Shown piece after piece: positions 7,291 through 16,436 of a DNA stretch of 64,000 nt. How positions within the stretch are numbered: position 1 is the stretch's first letter; every line of letters starts with the position of its first letter. The position numbers and the translations under genes are program-made. Under the pieces are notes generated by a model. That model was not told where the DNA came from. It did no database searches and worked only from the letters and a program-made list of their open reading frames with translations. Source of the stretch: Alkalicoccobacillus murimartini. GTDB lineage: Bacteria > Bacillota > Bacilli > Bacillales > Bacillaceae_D. The stretch covers positions 62,001-126,000 of the forward strand of contig NZ_JAUSUA010000005.1 of the NCBI RefSeq assembly GCF_030813245.1. Direction: 5' to 3'.

Positions 7291-9180
7291 TTATTCCTTC
7301 ATTGCTTCTACAATGTCAGATAGCTCCGTCCAGCGTTCCATTGTCGCCTCTAATTCTTTTTCTTGCTGCTCTTTCTCAGCTAAAAGCTTCTCGATTTGTG
7401 TGTAATCACTGCCAGCTTGATCAATGGATTGAGCGATATCCGTTAATTGCTGCTCAATTTGCTCCATCTTCTCTTCGATGTTTTCCCATTCTTGCTTTTC
7501 CTTATAGGTCAACTTTCGATCTTGCTGAGTTTTGACTTTTCCTTTTGCGCTCTCAGATTGAACGGTTTGCTGCTTGGCATCTTGCAGCTGCTTCTGCTCA
7601 AGAAATTCGCTATAATCTCCTTGGAAACGTTCGACACCACCACTACCACTAAGATACAGCAGATGATCCACCACTTTATCTAGGAAATATCGATCATGTG
7701 AGACGGTAATGACAACGCCTGGGAATTGATCAATGTAATCTTCTAATACAGATAAGGTTTGAATATCAAGATCATTTGTTGGCTCATCTAAAAAGAGAAC
7801 ATTTGGTTCACCCATTAAAACCTTTAATAGATACAAACGACGTTTCTCTCCACCAGATAGTCTTCTAATAAACGTCCATTGCATGCTTCTTGGAAAAAGA
7901 AATCTCTCAAGCATTTGTTCTGCAGTAACCGTTTGTCCATCGGCTGTATAGACTACTTCAGCAATTTCTTTTATGTACTCAATGACCTTCAAATTACCAT
8001 CAATTTCTTGGTCATCCTGAGTGTAGTACCCAATCTTAACCGTCGACCCTTTGCTAACCTCTCCTGCATCAGGTGTAATTCTACCCGCGAGGATATTAAG
8101 CAGCGTTGTTTTTCCTGTTCCGTTTGACCCAATAATTCCAAGGCGTTGGTGAGGAATCACTAAATAATTCACCTGTTCAAATAGAGTTTTGCCTTTATAG
8201 GACTTACTAACATCTTTTAACTCCAAGACGTCATTACCTAGTCGTTGTGACCCAATTGAAAAATCAAGATTCTTTTTCTGAGCAAGACCTTCCTCGTCTC
8301 GTAACCCTTCAGCTCTTTGAACACGTGCCTTCTGTTTCGTGGTGCGAGCCTTTGCTCCGCGTCTAAGCCATTCTAGCTCACGTTTAAGCAAATTCTGTCT
8401 CTTACTTTCTGTTTGTTGTTCCAGTTCTTCACGCTCTGCTCGCTTTTGCAAATACGTCTCAAAATTCCCTTCGTATTGAAAAAGCTTCCCTTGATCGAGC
8501 TCATACATTTGATTTGTGACTCTGTTAAGAAAGTAACGGTCATGGGTAATGACAATAAGCGCACCCTTATAATTCGCTAAATATCCTTCCAGCCACTCTA
8601 CCGTCTCATGATCAAGGTGGTTGGTAGGCTCATCAAGTAAAAGTAAATCAGCGGGACGTATTAAAGCCTCTGCAATGGCCACTCTTTTTTTCTGACCACC
8701 TGAAAGCGCACCAATTTGCTGACTCACATCCTGAATACCTAGCTTAGATAGGATGGTTTTAGCTGTAGTATTGGCTTCCCAGGCAGATTCCTCGTCCATT
8801 TTTTGTTGCACCTTCATATAACGATTCTGTACATTCTCATTCTCAGGTTTCAGTTCCAAGTCAATAAGAGCTTGCTCATATGCCCGCATCGTTTTCATGA
8901 TGGTAGACTCACCATGATAAATCTGTTCAAGAACCGTTCGATCCTCTGTTAATTCTGGCTGCTGAGGAAGATAAGTCACGGAAAAGTCATTGGCATGAAA
9001 AAGCTTCACTTCCTCTGCTCCCTCAATACCAGCTAGCACCTTCAAAAGGGTCGACTTTCCCGTTCCATTGACGCCGATTAAGCCAATTCTTTCTTTATCT
9101 TCTATTGTAAAAGAGAGACCATCAAATAATGTCTTCTCTCCAAATGTCTTACGCAGGTTTTCAACCCTTAACATACTCAT
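7291..9180 (-). CDS. yfmR: ABC-F ATPase YfmR (Uup-type ribosome-associated)
   Basis: A soluble tandem-ATPase ABC-F protein without membrane segments. The first Walker A is GVNGTGKS (about residues 36-43) with signature LSGGQKKR and Walker B LLLDEPTNHLDHE; the second set is GSNGTGKT, LSGGEKRR and VLFLDEPTNDLD. Between them lies the charged P-site tRNA interaction motif linker, and the C-terminus carries a coiled-coil domain. The length of 629 and overall sequence match B. subtilis YfmR, which acts with EF-P to relieve ribosome stalling. Start ATG 9180 has AGGAGG 9 nt upstream. It lies 20 bp behind nos and shares its transcript. Confidence 0.9.
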   Translation of the reverse strand: MSMLRVENLRKTFGEKTLFDGLSFTIEDKERIGLIGVNGTGKSTLLKVLAGIEGAEEVKLFHANDFSVTYLPQQPELTEDRTVLEQIYHGESTIMKTMRAYEQALIDLELKPENENVQNRYMKVQQKMDEESAWEANTTAKTILSKLGIQDVSQQIGALSGGQKKRVAIAEALIRPADLLLLDEPTNHLDHETVEWLEGYLANYKGALIVITHDRYFLNRVTNQMYELDQGKLFQYEGNFETYLQKRAEREELEQQTESKRQNLLKRELEWLRRGAKARTTKQKARVQRAEGLRDEEGLAQKKNLDFSIGSQRLGNDVLELKDVSKSYKGKTLFEQVNYLVIPHQRLGIIGSNGTGKTTLLNILAGRITPDAGEVSKGSTVKIGYYTQDDQEIDGNLKVIEYIKEIAEVVYTADGQTVTAEQMLERFLFPRSMQWTFIRRLSGGEKRRLYLLKVLMGEPNVLFLDEPTNDLDIQTLSVLEDYIDQFPGVVITVSHDRYFLDKVVDHLLYLSGSGGVERFQGDYSEFLEQKQLQDAKQQTVQSESAKGKVKTQQDRKLTYKEKQEWENIEEKMEQIEQQLTDIAQSIDQAGSDYTQIEKLLAEKEQQEKELEATMERWTELSDIVEAMKE

Positions 9181-9200
9181 GTGCTCCTGCCTCCTTGTAG

Positions 9201-10292
9201 TTACTCGTAGGGTGCTTGTTGGTACAAATAATTAGGCAGCACCTTTTGATCTTTATAGCTTTTTCTAAAAATATGAGTCGTGGCTGGACTAATGGGAGGA
9301 ATAAGCCAAGACCATTTGCCCGTCACATCTCGATTAGCGTCTTGTTCTCTCTTTTCAAATCGTTCAAATTGCTTTGCTGCGGTATGATGGTCCACGATAC
9401 TGACCCCCGCTTCCTTAAATGAATACAGAACGGCTTTATTCAGTTCAATTAACGATTCATCACGCCATAACGTATACTCTCTTGTTGTATTCAAGTTAAA
9501 TACATCAGCAACCTTAGGTAACATGTTATAACGATCACTATCAGCAAGGTTTCTAGCACCAATTTCCGTCCCCATATACCACCCATTAAAAGGAGCGGCC
9601 AAATACTCTACTCCACCTATAACAAGCTTCATATCGGAAATAATAGGCACAGCATACCACTTGAGATTTAAAGCTTCAAAAGCTGATTCAGTTGGATGAG
9701 TTAATGGCACTTCTACAATAAGATCATGAGGGATAGGGAATAATTTTGGCGTATTCTCACCTATTTGAATGACTAGTGGAAGTATATCAAACTGTCCGCC
9801 TTTGCCTTTCCACCCTAAGGTTTCACATGCCTTTGTAAAGGTTAAAGAAGCTGGATCTCCGATTACGGTTCCATCGTTCTCCTCATATCCCGCGTAACGA
9901 ATCAGCTGATGATTCCATATCCGTATGTCTCCATCATTATGATTTGGATTAAGGGCCGTTAAATAAGGGACCACGTTCCCCCCATTTGTAGCCTTCTGAA
10001 TATGATCAAATAGCACGTTTGCTATTGAATCTTCATCTTGAAGGTGTCTTGCATCTATCACCTTTAACGTCTCCCAGAAAAAACGACCGATACAACGGTT
10101 GCTATTGCGCCAAGCCATTCTCGCTCCATGGACTAATTCTTCGTATGTATGTGTATAGGTTCTTGTTTCACTAATCTCTTGTTTCACTTTTGCTAAACGA
10201 TTAATGAGTTCCTCTCTTGATTTCTCTAACTCACTATAACACTGAATGAGAAATTCTTCTGCTTGTTCGTAGATTTCATTTGCTTCACTCAT
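9201..10292 (-). CDS. nos: bacterial nitric oxide synthase oxygenase
   Basis: bNOS oxidises L-arginine to citrulline and nitric oxide using haem and tetrahydrobiopterin or tetrahydrofolate; it lacks the reductase domain of animal enzymes and borrows electrons from flavodoxins. The haem-ligand Cys67 is in the family motif WRNSNRCIGR (61-70). The substrate-arginine Glu243 lies in FNGWYMGTEIGARNLAD (235-251). The length of 363 is typical of Bacillus nos. The ATG at 10292 has GGAGG 6 nt upstream. In Bacillus, NO protects against oxidants and some antibiotics; a glutathione peroxidase gene lies immediately upstream but is separated by a terminator. Confidence 0.97.
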   Translation of the reverse strand: MSEANEIYEQAEEFLIQCYSELEKSREELINRLAKVKQEISETRTYTHTYEELVHGARMAWRNSNRCIGRFFWETLKVIDARHLQDEDSIANVLFDHIQKATNGGNVVPYLTALNPNHNDGDIRIWNHQLIRYAGYEENDGTVIGDPASLTFTKACETLGWKGKGGQFDILPLVIQIGENTPKLFPIPHDLIVEVPLTHPTESAFEALNLKWYAVPIISDMKLVIGGVEYLAAPFNGWYMGTEIGARNLADSDRYNMLPKVADVFNLNTTREYTLWRDESLIELNKAVLYSFKEAGVSIVDHHTAAKQFERFEKREQDANRDVTGKWSWLIPPISPATTHIFRKSYKDQKVLPNYLYQQAPYE

Positions 10293-10326
10293 CTTGATCC
10301 TCCGATATATTCTCTCTTCTATCTCG

Positions 10327-10362
10327 AAAAAGCTGTGCTTTCACCTAGGGTGTCCGCACAGC
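10327..10362 (-). terminator. terminator of the glutathione peroxidase gene
   Basis: On the minus strand GCTGTGC pairs with GCACAGC, with an inner ACACC/GGTG stem, followed by five T. It separates gpo from nos. Confidence 0.85.
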
Positions 10363-10383
10363 CATTAACCTATAAACATCTTA

Positions 10384-10857
10384 CTAAAGTAGTTTTTGGA
10401 TCTCAGGTTCAATCTTCTCAGGTTTTGTCGTTGGAGCAAAACGCTCGATGACCTCACCATGTTGATTGACTAGGAATTTAGTGAAATTCCATTTCACATC
10501 AGACCCGATGGTTCCTTTTTTTTCTTTTTTGAGATATTGGTAAAGAGGATGGGCATTGCCACCATTCACATCTACCTTCGCAAACAATGGAAAGCTCACT
10601 CCAAAATTCACTTTACATACATTTTCCATCTCATCATCTTCTACTGGCTCTTGATTCATAAATTGATTACAAGGGAAACCAAGGACTTCAAATCCCCTGT
10701 CCGCATACTCTTGATGAAGCTTTTCCAGACCATCAAATTGCGGAGCAAATCCACACTTTGTTGCTGTATTCACTATGAGTAAGGCTTTTCCTTCATACTT
10801 CGACAATGGGATCTCTTCGCCTTTAGAAGATTTCACCGTAAAATCATAAACAGACAT
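10384..10857 (-). CDS. gpo: glutathione peroxidase-family thiol peroxidase
   Basis: A thioredoxin-fold peroxidase that reduces hydrogen and organic peroxides, probably with thioredoxin as donor in bacilli. The product of 157 residues from the ATG at 10857 has the peroxidatic Cys35 in NTATKCGFAPQ. The family block GFPCNQFMNQEP supplies a second Cys and the catalytic Gln, and the WNFTKFLV block holds the catalytic Trp and Asn. The start has AGGAGG 7 nt upstream; a longer frame to 10908 lacks a binding site. It is the B. subtilis BsaA type. It is monocistronic, ending in a terminator before nos. Confidence 0.93.
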   Translation of the reverse strand: MSVYDFTVKSSKGEEIPLSKYEGKALLIVNTATKCGFAPQFDGLEKLHQEYADRGFEVLGFPCNQFMNQEPVEDDEMENVCKVNFGVSFPLFAKVDVNGGNAHPLYQYLKKEKKGTIGSDVKWNFTKFLVNQHGEVIERFAPTTKPEKIEPEIQKLL

Positions 10858-10928
10858 AAGCAAACCTCCTATTATCAAGCATCTGTCTGCATTATACCGC
10901 GTCTTCATCCCATCTACTAGTGATTTGC

Positions 10929-11645
10929 CTATAGCTGTTCTCTTCTAGCAAAGTTCACAAAACGAAACTTATCAGGACGATGTCTCGATTCTGTATACTG
11001 AAAGATTCTCGCATCATCCAAATAGGTTCTACCTCTTACCACAACGACATTTGTAAAGCTATCAAGATCAAGCAGTGCTCGATCTTCTACTGTTGGTTCC
11101 TCAACGACGATTTCCTTTTTGGCAAAACTAATGATGAGTCCTAATTCTTTCTCAAGATACTCATAAATTGAATTTTGACTGATCTTCGCTGTTAATCCAG
11201 GAACAACTGCGCTAACCAAATCATCTTTATCCAAAATGACCCGTTCCCCATCCACCTTACGCACTCGTTTAATACGAAGGGCATGTTGCTCACTCGTTAG
11301 TTGCAGCTTATCCTGCAGATCCAAATCCGGTATCACTTCATCAAACGCGACAACATCTGTTTCAACTTTCATATTCATTCGTTCACTTAATTCTTTAAAG
11401 CTCGATACACCTGAGAAAGGAAAATCAATTTTTGATCGATCAAGCACAACAGACCCTTTTCCTTGGATCTTCTGTATATACCCACGCTCTGATAAAAGCT
11501 TGAGTGCTTTTCGAATCGTCTCTCGTGAAGCCTGATAGGTTTTCACGAGCTCTAACTCTGAAGGAAGTAGCTCTTCTGGCCGCCATTCTCCCTTTTGAAT
11601 CTGATTAGCCAGCTCTTCATACACCAATTGGAATTTGCTTTTCAA
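10929..11645 (-). CDS. treR: TreR, GntR/HutC-family trehalose repressor
   Basis: TreR represses the trehalose operon and is released by trehalose-6-phosphate. It has an N-terminal winged helix (about residues 4-68) with SRETIRKALKLLSERGYIQKI, and a C-terminal UTRA effector domain. I chose the TTG at 11645 because it gives 238 residues, the length of B. subtilis TreR, with a matching opening (MKSKFQLVYEELANQI) and AGGCGGT 7 nt upstream; a GTG at 11654 is the alternative. It is the last gene of treP-treA-treR, 30 bp after treA. Two matching operators lie at the treP promoter. Confidence 0.95.
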   Translation of the reverse strand: MKSKFQLVYEELANQIQKGEWRPEELLPSELELVKTYQASRETIRKALKLLSERGYIQKIQGKGSVVLDRSKIDFPFSGVSSFKELSERMNMKVETDVVAFDEVIPDLDLQDKLQLTSEQHALRIKRVRKVDGERVILDKDDLVSAVVPGLTAKISQNSIYEYLEKELGLIISFAKKEIVVEEPTVEDRALLDLDSFTNVVVVRGRTYLDDARIFQYTESRHRPDKFRFVNFARREQL

Positions 11646-11675
11646 CAAATACACCGCCTGTACTTATTCTACTTA

Positions 11676-13355
11676 TTATGAAGACACAGGAACATGATAC
11701 ACAACCGCTTCATAAGGTCGAAGTGTCAGTTCCGCTGTAGGATTGTTTGTTTGCTCATAATTTGATACCAATACATCAGCATGGTTCTCAGTTAAAAATG
11801 CTGGCGCAGCAAATTGTGAATTCTGTTCAGAGAAGTTTGCTACAACCAATAGTTTTTCACCTTGCCATTCACGAACATAGGCAAAGAGATGCTGATCATC
11901 TTCAAGCAACAGCTGGTAGTCTCCAAAGGTTATAATATCATGACTTTTTCTTAGTTCAATCAACTTTTGATAAAAATAGAAAATAGAGTTCGAATCCTCT
12001 AACGCATTCTGAGCATTAATGTGCTCGTAATTACGCGCTGTAGGAATCCATGGAGTGCCTGTCGTAAATCCACTATGAGGCTCAGCATTCCATTGTACCG
12101 GAGTTCTGGAATTGTCACGAGATTTTTGCTTAATAATCTCCATGATTTCCTCTTCTTCCATGTTCTTTTCACGTAACTCCTGATGAATATTTAAGGTCTC
12201 AACATCACGATATTCTTCGATTGTTTCGAACTTAGGATTGGTCATTCCAAATTCTTCACCTTGGTAAATGTACGGTGTACCTTGCATCATGTGCATAACA
12301 GTAGCCAGCATTTTTGCCGATTCCTGGTGGTAGACTCCGTCATTTCCGTAGCGACTGACAACCCTTGGCTGATCATGGTTACACCAGAACAATGCGTTCC
12401 AGCCTCCGCCTTGATGCATACCAACCTGCCATTTTGAGAGAATTTGTTTTAATGCATAGAAATCTACTTCACCTAATGCCCACTTCTCTCCATTTGGATA
12501 ATCTACTTTTAAATGATGGAAGTTAAACGTCATACTGAGCTCATTGCTATCTGGATGCGAATACTGCACACAGTGGTCCAACGTAGTGGATGACATTTCT
12601 CCAACTGTCATTGCTTCGTAAGGTGCCAGCACTTCTTTATTCATTTCTTGTAAGAACTCGTGGACACGAGGACCATCTGTATAAAACTTACGTCCATCTC
12701 CCGGTGCCACTGATCCATCATCATTCGGGAAGTTTTGATCCTTCGAAATCAGATTAATTACATCTAACCGGAATCCATCAATACCCTTTTCAAACCAGAA
12801 TCGCATCAGTTCGTAGACTTTATTACGCAGCTTTTCATTTTCCCAGTTCAAATCACCTTGTGTTTCATCAAATAAATGAAGATAATACTGCTCCGTCTCC
12901 TCACTCCATTTCCATGCTGATCCGCCAAATTTAGATAGCCAATTTGTCGGTTCCTGTCCATCAACAGCATCCTTCCAAATATAAAAATCGCGGTACTCAT
13001 TATCCTTTGAGGATGATGCTTGCTTGAACCACTCATGTTCAGTTGAGGAGTGATTCACCACAAGGTCCATGATGAGCTTCATGCCTCTATTATGCGTTTC
13101 ATCTAATAGCTCCTGAAAATCTTCCATCGTTCCATATTCGTCATGAATGTTGTAGTAATCACTAATATCATAGCCATTATCACGTTGAGGTGACGAATAA
13201 ACGGGAGTGAGCCAAATCACATCTACTCCTAGCTTTTTAAGGTAATCCAGCTTCTGAATAATACCTTGAATATCTCCTACACCATTACCTGTTGTATCAT
13301 TAAAGCTCTTTGGATAAATCTGATACACAACGGACTTTCTCCACCATTCATTCAT
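11676..13355 (-). CDS. treA: trehalose-6-phosphate hydrolase (GH13)
   Basis: TreA splits imported trehalose-6-phosphate into glucose and glucose-6-phosphate. The 559-residue protein is a (beta/alpha)8 glycosidase of GH13. Visible are the nucleophile D198 in DGFRLDVINL, the acid/base E253 in TVGEMSS, the transition-state Asp D328 in WCNHDQPR, and DLVVNH (97-102). The length fits Bacillus TreA/TreC. It lies between the permease and regulator genes. Oligo-1,6-glucosidase is a close relative, but the operon decides the call. Confidence 0.96.
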   Translation of the reverse strand: MNEWWRKSVVYQIYPKSFNDTTGNGVGDIQGIIQKLDYLKKLGVDVIWLTPVYSSPQRDNGYDISDYYNIHDEYGTMEDFQELLDETHNRGMKLIMDLVVNHSSTEHEWFKQASSSKDNEYRDFYIWKDAVDGQEPTNWLSKFGGSAWKWSEETEQYYLHLFDETQGDLNWENEKLRNKVYELMRFWFEKGIDGFRLDVINLISKDQNFPNDDGSVAPGDGRKFYTDGPRVHEFLQEMNKEVLAPYEAMTVGEMSSTTLDHCVQYSHPDSNELSMTFNFHHLKVDYPNGEKWALGEVDFYALKQILSKWQVGMHQGGGWNALFWCNHDQPRVVSRYGNDGVYHQESAKMLATVMHMMQGTPYIYQGEEFGMTNPKFETIEEYRDVETLNIHQELREKNMEEEEIMEIIKQKSRDNSRTPVQWNAEPHSGFTTGTPWIPTARNYEHINAQNALEDSNSIFYFYQKLIELRKSHDIITFGDYQLLLEDDQHLFAYVREWQGEKLLVVANFSEQNSQFAAPAFLTENHADVLVSNYEQTNNPTAELTLRPYEAVVYHVPVSS

Positions 13356-13380
13356 TTATAAGCACCCTTTCAAGTAGGAA

Positions 13381-13414
13381 AGCCGCCTACACAGAGGAAT
13401 TCTGCTAAGCGGCT
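13381..13414 (-). terminator. treP-treA intergenic hairpin, possible partial terminator
   Basis: AGCCGC and GCGGCT enclose an inner AGCAGA/TCTG stem. The following T-tract is weak (TTTCCTACTT), so it may only attenuate or process the tre transcript and set the permease/hydrolase ratio. Confidence 0.4.
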
Positions 13415-13429
13415 CTTTGAAGTTTTTAA

Positions 13430-14848
13430 TTATCTGTCTTGGAAATCTTTTTGGAAACGAGAAGCAATAATTGTTGCTACAACAGGAATGATGATTGCAA
13501 TGACCATTCCGATGGCGAAGTTTATATAATCAGGTCGCTCACCAACAATGGAGACGATCCCAGGTAGACCACCAACACCTACTTTAGCAACAATTCCATT
13601 CACAGCGACCCAAGCACCAGCAATCGAAGCACCGATAATTGCACAGATGAAAGGGAAACGATAACGCAGATTCACCCCAAATAGTGCTGGTTCCGTGATA
13701 CCTAGATAAGCTGAGATAGAAGAAGTAAGAGATAGACCTTTCATTTTCTGATTCTTGAGAATGAAATACATTGCTAGTGCAGCAGAACCTTGTGCCACGT
13801 TGGACATAACAAGTATCGGCCATAGGAATGTTCCACCTTGACTAGCAATCAACTGGAAATCTACAGCCAAGAACGTGTGGTGCATACCTGTAATAACAAG
13901 TGGGGCATAGAACAAACCATAAACCGCTCCACCTACAATTGCAAATTGATCAAATAAGGAAACAAATACTCCAGTAATGCTATTACCGATCGCAAATGTT
14001 ACTGGACCAATTAAGATAAATGCAAGGAAACCAGTAATTAGAAGAGCTACTGGAGCTACAACTAATAGTTGGAACGAATCTGGTGTAATCTTTTTCATAA
14101 AGTTTTCTATTTTAGCTAACACATAAGATGCGAGTAAAACTGGTAATACCTGACCCTGATAACCCATTGCAGCTATATCAAATCCAAACAAATTCCAAAA
14201 TGGAAGTGTTCCACCTTCAACAGCAGCAGCATAATCGTTAGCATTTAAAAGATCAGGGTGACAAAGAATCAGTCCAAGGACAATCCCAAGAAGCGGACTT
14301 CCTCCGAATTTCCTAACCGCTGACCACCCAATTAAAGCTGGTAAGAAGACAAAGGCTGTACTTGCAATCGTATTTATAATTTCAGCAAGACCTGCCCATT
14401 GTGGATACATTTCAATAATTGGTTGATCTGTAAAAATTGCATTTGTTAAAACGTTATTTAAACCTAGTAGTAAACCTGCTGTAATGATGGCTGGTAAAAT
14501 AGGAATAAAAATGTCTGATAACCCTTTTACAGCTTTTTGTAACGGATTCATTTTCTTTGTAGACTCGTTTTTCGTCTCTTCCTTCGTTGACTCAGAAATA
14601 CCTGCCTCAGAAATAAATTCTGCGTACACCTTATCTACAAGTCCCTGACCAAGAATTACTTGGAATTGATTGTTAGCTGAGAACGAGCCTTTTACTGGGT
14701 CAATGTTCTCTAGTGTTTCTTTATCTACCTTGCTTTCATCATGTAGCACAAGTCGTAATCTTGTGACACAGTGTGTAGCAGAAGAAATATTCTCTTTTCC
14801 ACCAATGGCTTCAAGGATATCCTTTGCCGTCTTGCGGTTATCACTCAT
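13430..14848 (-). CDS. treP: trehalose-specific PTS enzyme IIBC
   Basis: The permease imports trehalose and phosphorylates it to trehalose-6-phosphate. The IIB domain (residues 1-90) has phosphocysteine C27 in SSATHCVTRLRLVL. IIC (about 105-465) is multi-spanning, with the GITEPALFGVNLR substrate-site block. There is no IIA domain, so phosphate must come from a IIA encoded elsewhere, usually the glucose IIA. The 472-residue length fits B. subtilis TreP. It is the first gene of the operon, with a strong promoter and two TreR operators upstream, and AGGAGGG before the ATG. Confidence 0.95.
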   Translation of the reverse strand: MSDNRKTAKDILEAIGGKENISSATHCVTRLRLVLHDESKVDKETLENIDPVKGSFSANNQFQVILGQGLVDKVYAEFISEAGISESTKEETKNESTKKMNPLQKAVKGLSDIFIPILPAIITAGLLLGLNNVLTNAIFTDQPIIEMYPQWAGLAEIINTIASTAFVFLPALIGWSAVRKFGGSPLLGIVLGLILCHPDLLNANDYAAAVEGGTLPFWNLFGFDIAAMGYQGQVLPVLLASYVLAKIENFMKKITPDSFQLLVVAPVALLITGFLAFILIGPVTFAIGNSITGVFVSLFDQFAIVGGAVYGLFYAPLVITGMHHTFLAVDFQLIASQGGTFLWPILVMSNVAQGSAALAMYFILKNQKMKGLSLTSSISAYLGITEPALFGVNLRYRFPFICAIIGASIAGAWVAVNGIVAKVGVGGLPGIVSIVGERPDYINFAIGMVIAIIIPVVATIIASRFQKDFQDR

Positions 14849-14861
14849 TGTTATACCCTCC

Positions 14862-14875
14862 TGTGATCGTTATCA
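14862..14875 (-). promoter_or_regulatory. possible cre site in the treP leader
   Basis: Minus-strand TGATAACGATCACA resembles the CcpA consensus TGWAARCGNTWNCA with two mismatches. It lies between the treP promoter and start. Catabolite repression of tre is expected, but the match is weak. Confidence 0.3.
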
Positions 14876-14909
14876 AATCATTTACTTATATTCATTTCGT
14901 ACTCTCAAC

Positions 14910-14964
14910 ATGTATATACAAATGATTACGGTTTCATCATAACTTGTATATACAAATTAGTCAA
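14910..14964 (-). promoter_or_regulatory. treP promoter with two TreR operators
   Basis: On the minus strand TTGACT (14964-14959) and TATGAT (14941-14936) are 17 nt apart. The spacer holds a perfect TTGTATATACAA palindrome (14944-14955). A second copy, ATGTATATACAA (14910-14921), lies downstream, 34 bp centre to centre. TTGTATATACAA is the known B. subtilis TreR operator. A repressor on the spacer would block RNA polymerase directly. The remainder of this gap, 14965-15150, shows nothing I can support. Confidence 0.9.
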
Positions 14965-15178
14965 CTGAAAAACATAAGTTTCGACAAAAAGTGATAGATT
15001 TCGTTTGTCCGGAATGTAAGATGTTAAAAAACGTGTGTAAGTAGCTATGCTCATGAGCTCTGCTATCTATACCCTATCTATTGGTATTGAAGCCTTTGAA
15101 GCACATTCTAAGGTTTTAATTTTTTAGAACCAGGGAACGAGTTTTAAAACAGTTTTTGGTTATGGAGGGATTTTTATT

Positions 15179-16216
15179 ATGAAGAATGTAGGTTTGATGG
15201 TGGCGCTTTCTTTATTTAGCTTGACACTGTTAGCTTGTAATAATACGAATGAACCAACTGCTCCTTCTGAATCAACTCAGAATGAAAATAATGATGAGGT
15301 AGAAATAGCTGAGGAAGAAGATGAAGTAACTAATGATCAGAATGAACAGAACATTGAAGAAGAACCTTCCTCTAATAGTGATGCAGTGAACACAGACAAT
15401 GAGGAAGATCAGGATGAGCAGACTGACTATAGTGAAGAAAAAGTCTCAGGTGACTATTTAATTTATATAGAACGATTGGATGGCATTGATATTATGTACC
15501 ATTTCACTCGTACAACAGATGATATGACACGCGAACAGCTTTTACATCAATCATTTATTGAAAGTGACCCATCTCAGAATGAACTTTTTTCTGCAGTAAC
15601 TGATTTTGAGGTCAAAGGAAACGTAGCCAATTTATATTACAATGAAGATGATACGTTAAGTACGGCATCGACAGAATCATCACAATTCTGGGATGTAGTT
15701 GATGAAATTGGTTTTCGATATGATATTGATGAAGTGAACCTCTTTAATCAAGACGGAGAGAGAGGTCTTATATTTGCTGAGAATGATTGGGAAGAACCAA
15801 TTAATATTGAGCAAGAACCAAATCGTGGTTACTATGTAATGTCTCCTGAAAAGACTGAACGTGGTGAAAATACTTATATTGGTGTCGTTACAGTAGAAGA
15901 AGAGATATACACGGCAGAAGGAGAACTAATGGATTTTAGTGAGACGGTAGAAGCCATGGCTACAGTCGAGAATGATGAAGCCTCTTATTACTCTGGAATC
16001 TATGAAGGTTTGGAAATTGAAGAAGCAACAATAGAATCAGATCAGGCGACTGTTAGATATACTACTAAAGATGGAATAGAGGCACCAGAACAAGAACGAA
16101 AAGACTTCGAACAAGTTCTTCAATTAGCTGCGATGGACTTTCAAGTAGATGAACTTAAAATTGTGAATGAAACGGAAAGTATTATTTCAACGTTTCCGTT
16201 GGTTATTAAAGATTGA
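15179..16216 (+). CDS. secreted lipoprotein with acidic linker and GerMN-like region
   Basis: The N-terminus is a lipoprotein signal with lipobox LTLLAC; C20 would be lipidated and hold the protein outside the membrane. Residues about 21-90 are an extremely acidic, Asn/Gln-rich disordered tether. The folded part (about 92-345) opens YLIYIERLDGIDIMYHF and contains blocks such as TREQLLHQSFIESDPSQNEL and DIDEVNLF that resemble GerMN domains. I infer one or two such domains, but without an alignment this is tentative. It is monocistronic, with GGAGG 9 nt upstream. Function is unknown; GerMN lipoproteins act at the cell surface or spore septum. Confidence 0.7.
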   Translation: MKNVGLMVALSLFSLTLLACNNTNEPTAPSESTQNENNDEVEIAEEEDEVTNDQNEQNIEEEPSSNSDAVNTDNEEDQDEQTDYSEEKVSGDYLIYIERLDGIDIMYHFTRTTDDMTREQLLHQSFIESDPSQNELFSAVTDFEVKGNVANLYYNEDDTLSTASTESSQFWDVVDEIGFRYDIDEVNLFNQDGERGLIFAENDWEEPINIEQEPNRGYYVMSPEKTERGENTYIGVVTVEEEIYTAEGELMDFSETVEAMATVENDEASYYSGIYEGLEIEEATIESDQATVRYTTKDGIEAPEQERKDFEQVLQLAAMDFQVDELKIVNETESIISTFPLVIKD

Positions 16217-16314
16217 TTTTTGTAAAAATAGTTAGATAATTCGACTGTTGGTGAATTAGAATCTTTATTAAAATAAGGTACATGAAATTAATCATAATAG
16301 GCAAAAGGAGAGGC

Positions 16315-16392
16315 TTAAACAGCCCCTTCCTTTTGTAGATAGGTTTCTAGCTTCGATAGTACGTCTTGCGCACCTGTGAGCTTAATATGATT
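16315..16392 (-). pseudogene. possible C-terminal remnant of a lost gene
   Basis: The frame between two stops reads HIKLTGAQDVLSKLETYL and then ends in QKEGAV. It looks like real protein, but there is no start codon or binding site. It lies just downstream of the synthetase gene. The same bases form a hairpin (CAAAAGGA with TCCTTTTG, 16302-16335). I cannot name the parent family. Confidence 0.3.
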
Positions 16393-16436
16393 CTATATTT
16401 TTGTATAAAATTTGATTTCATAAAACCCTATTTTCT

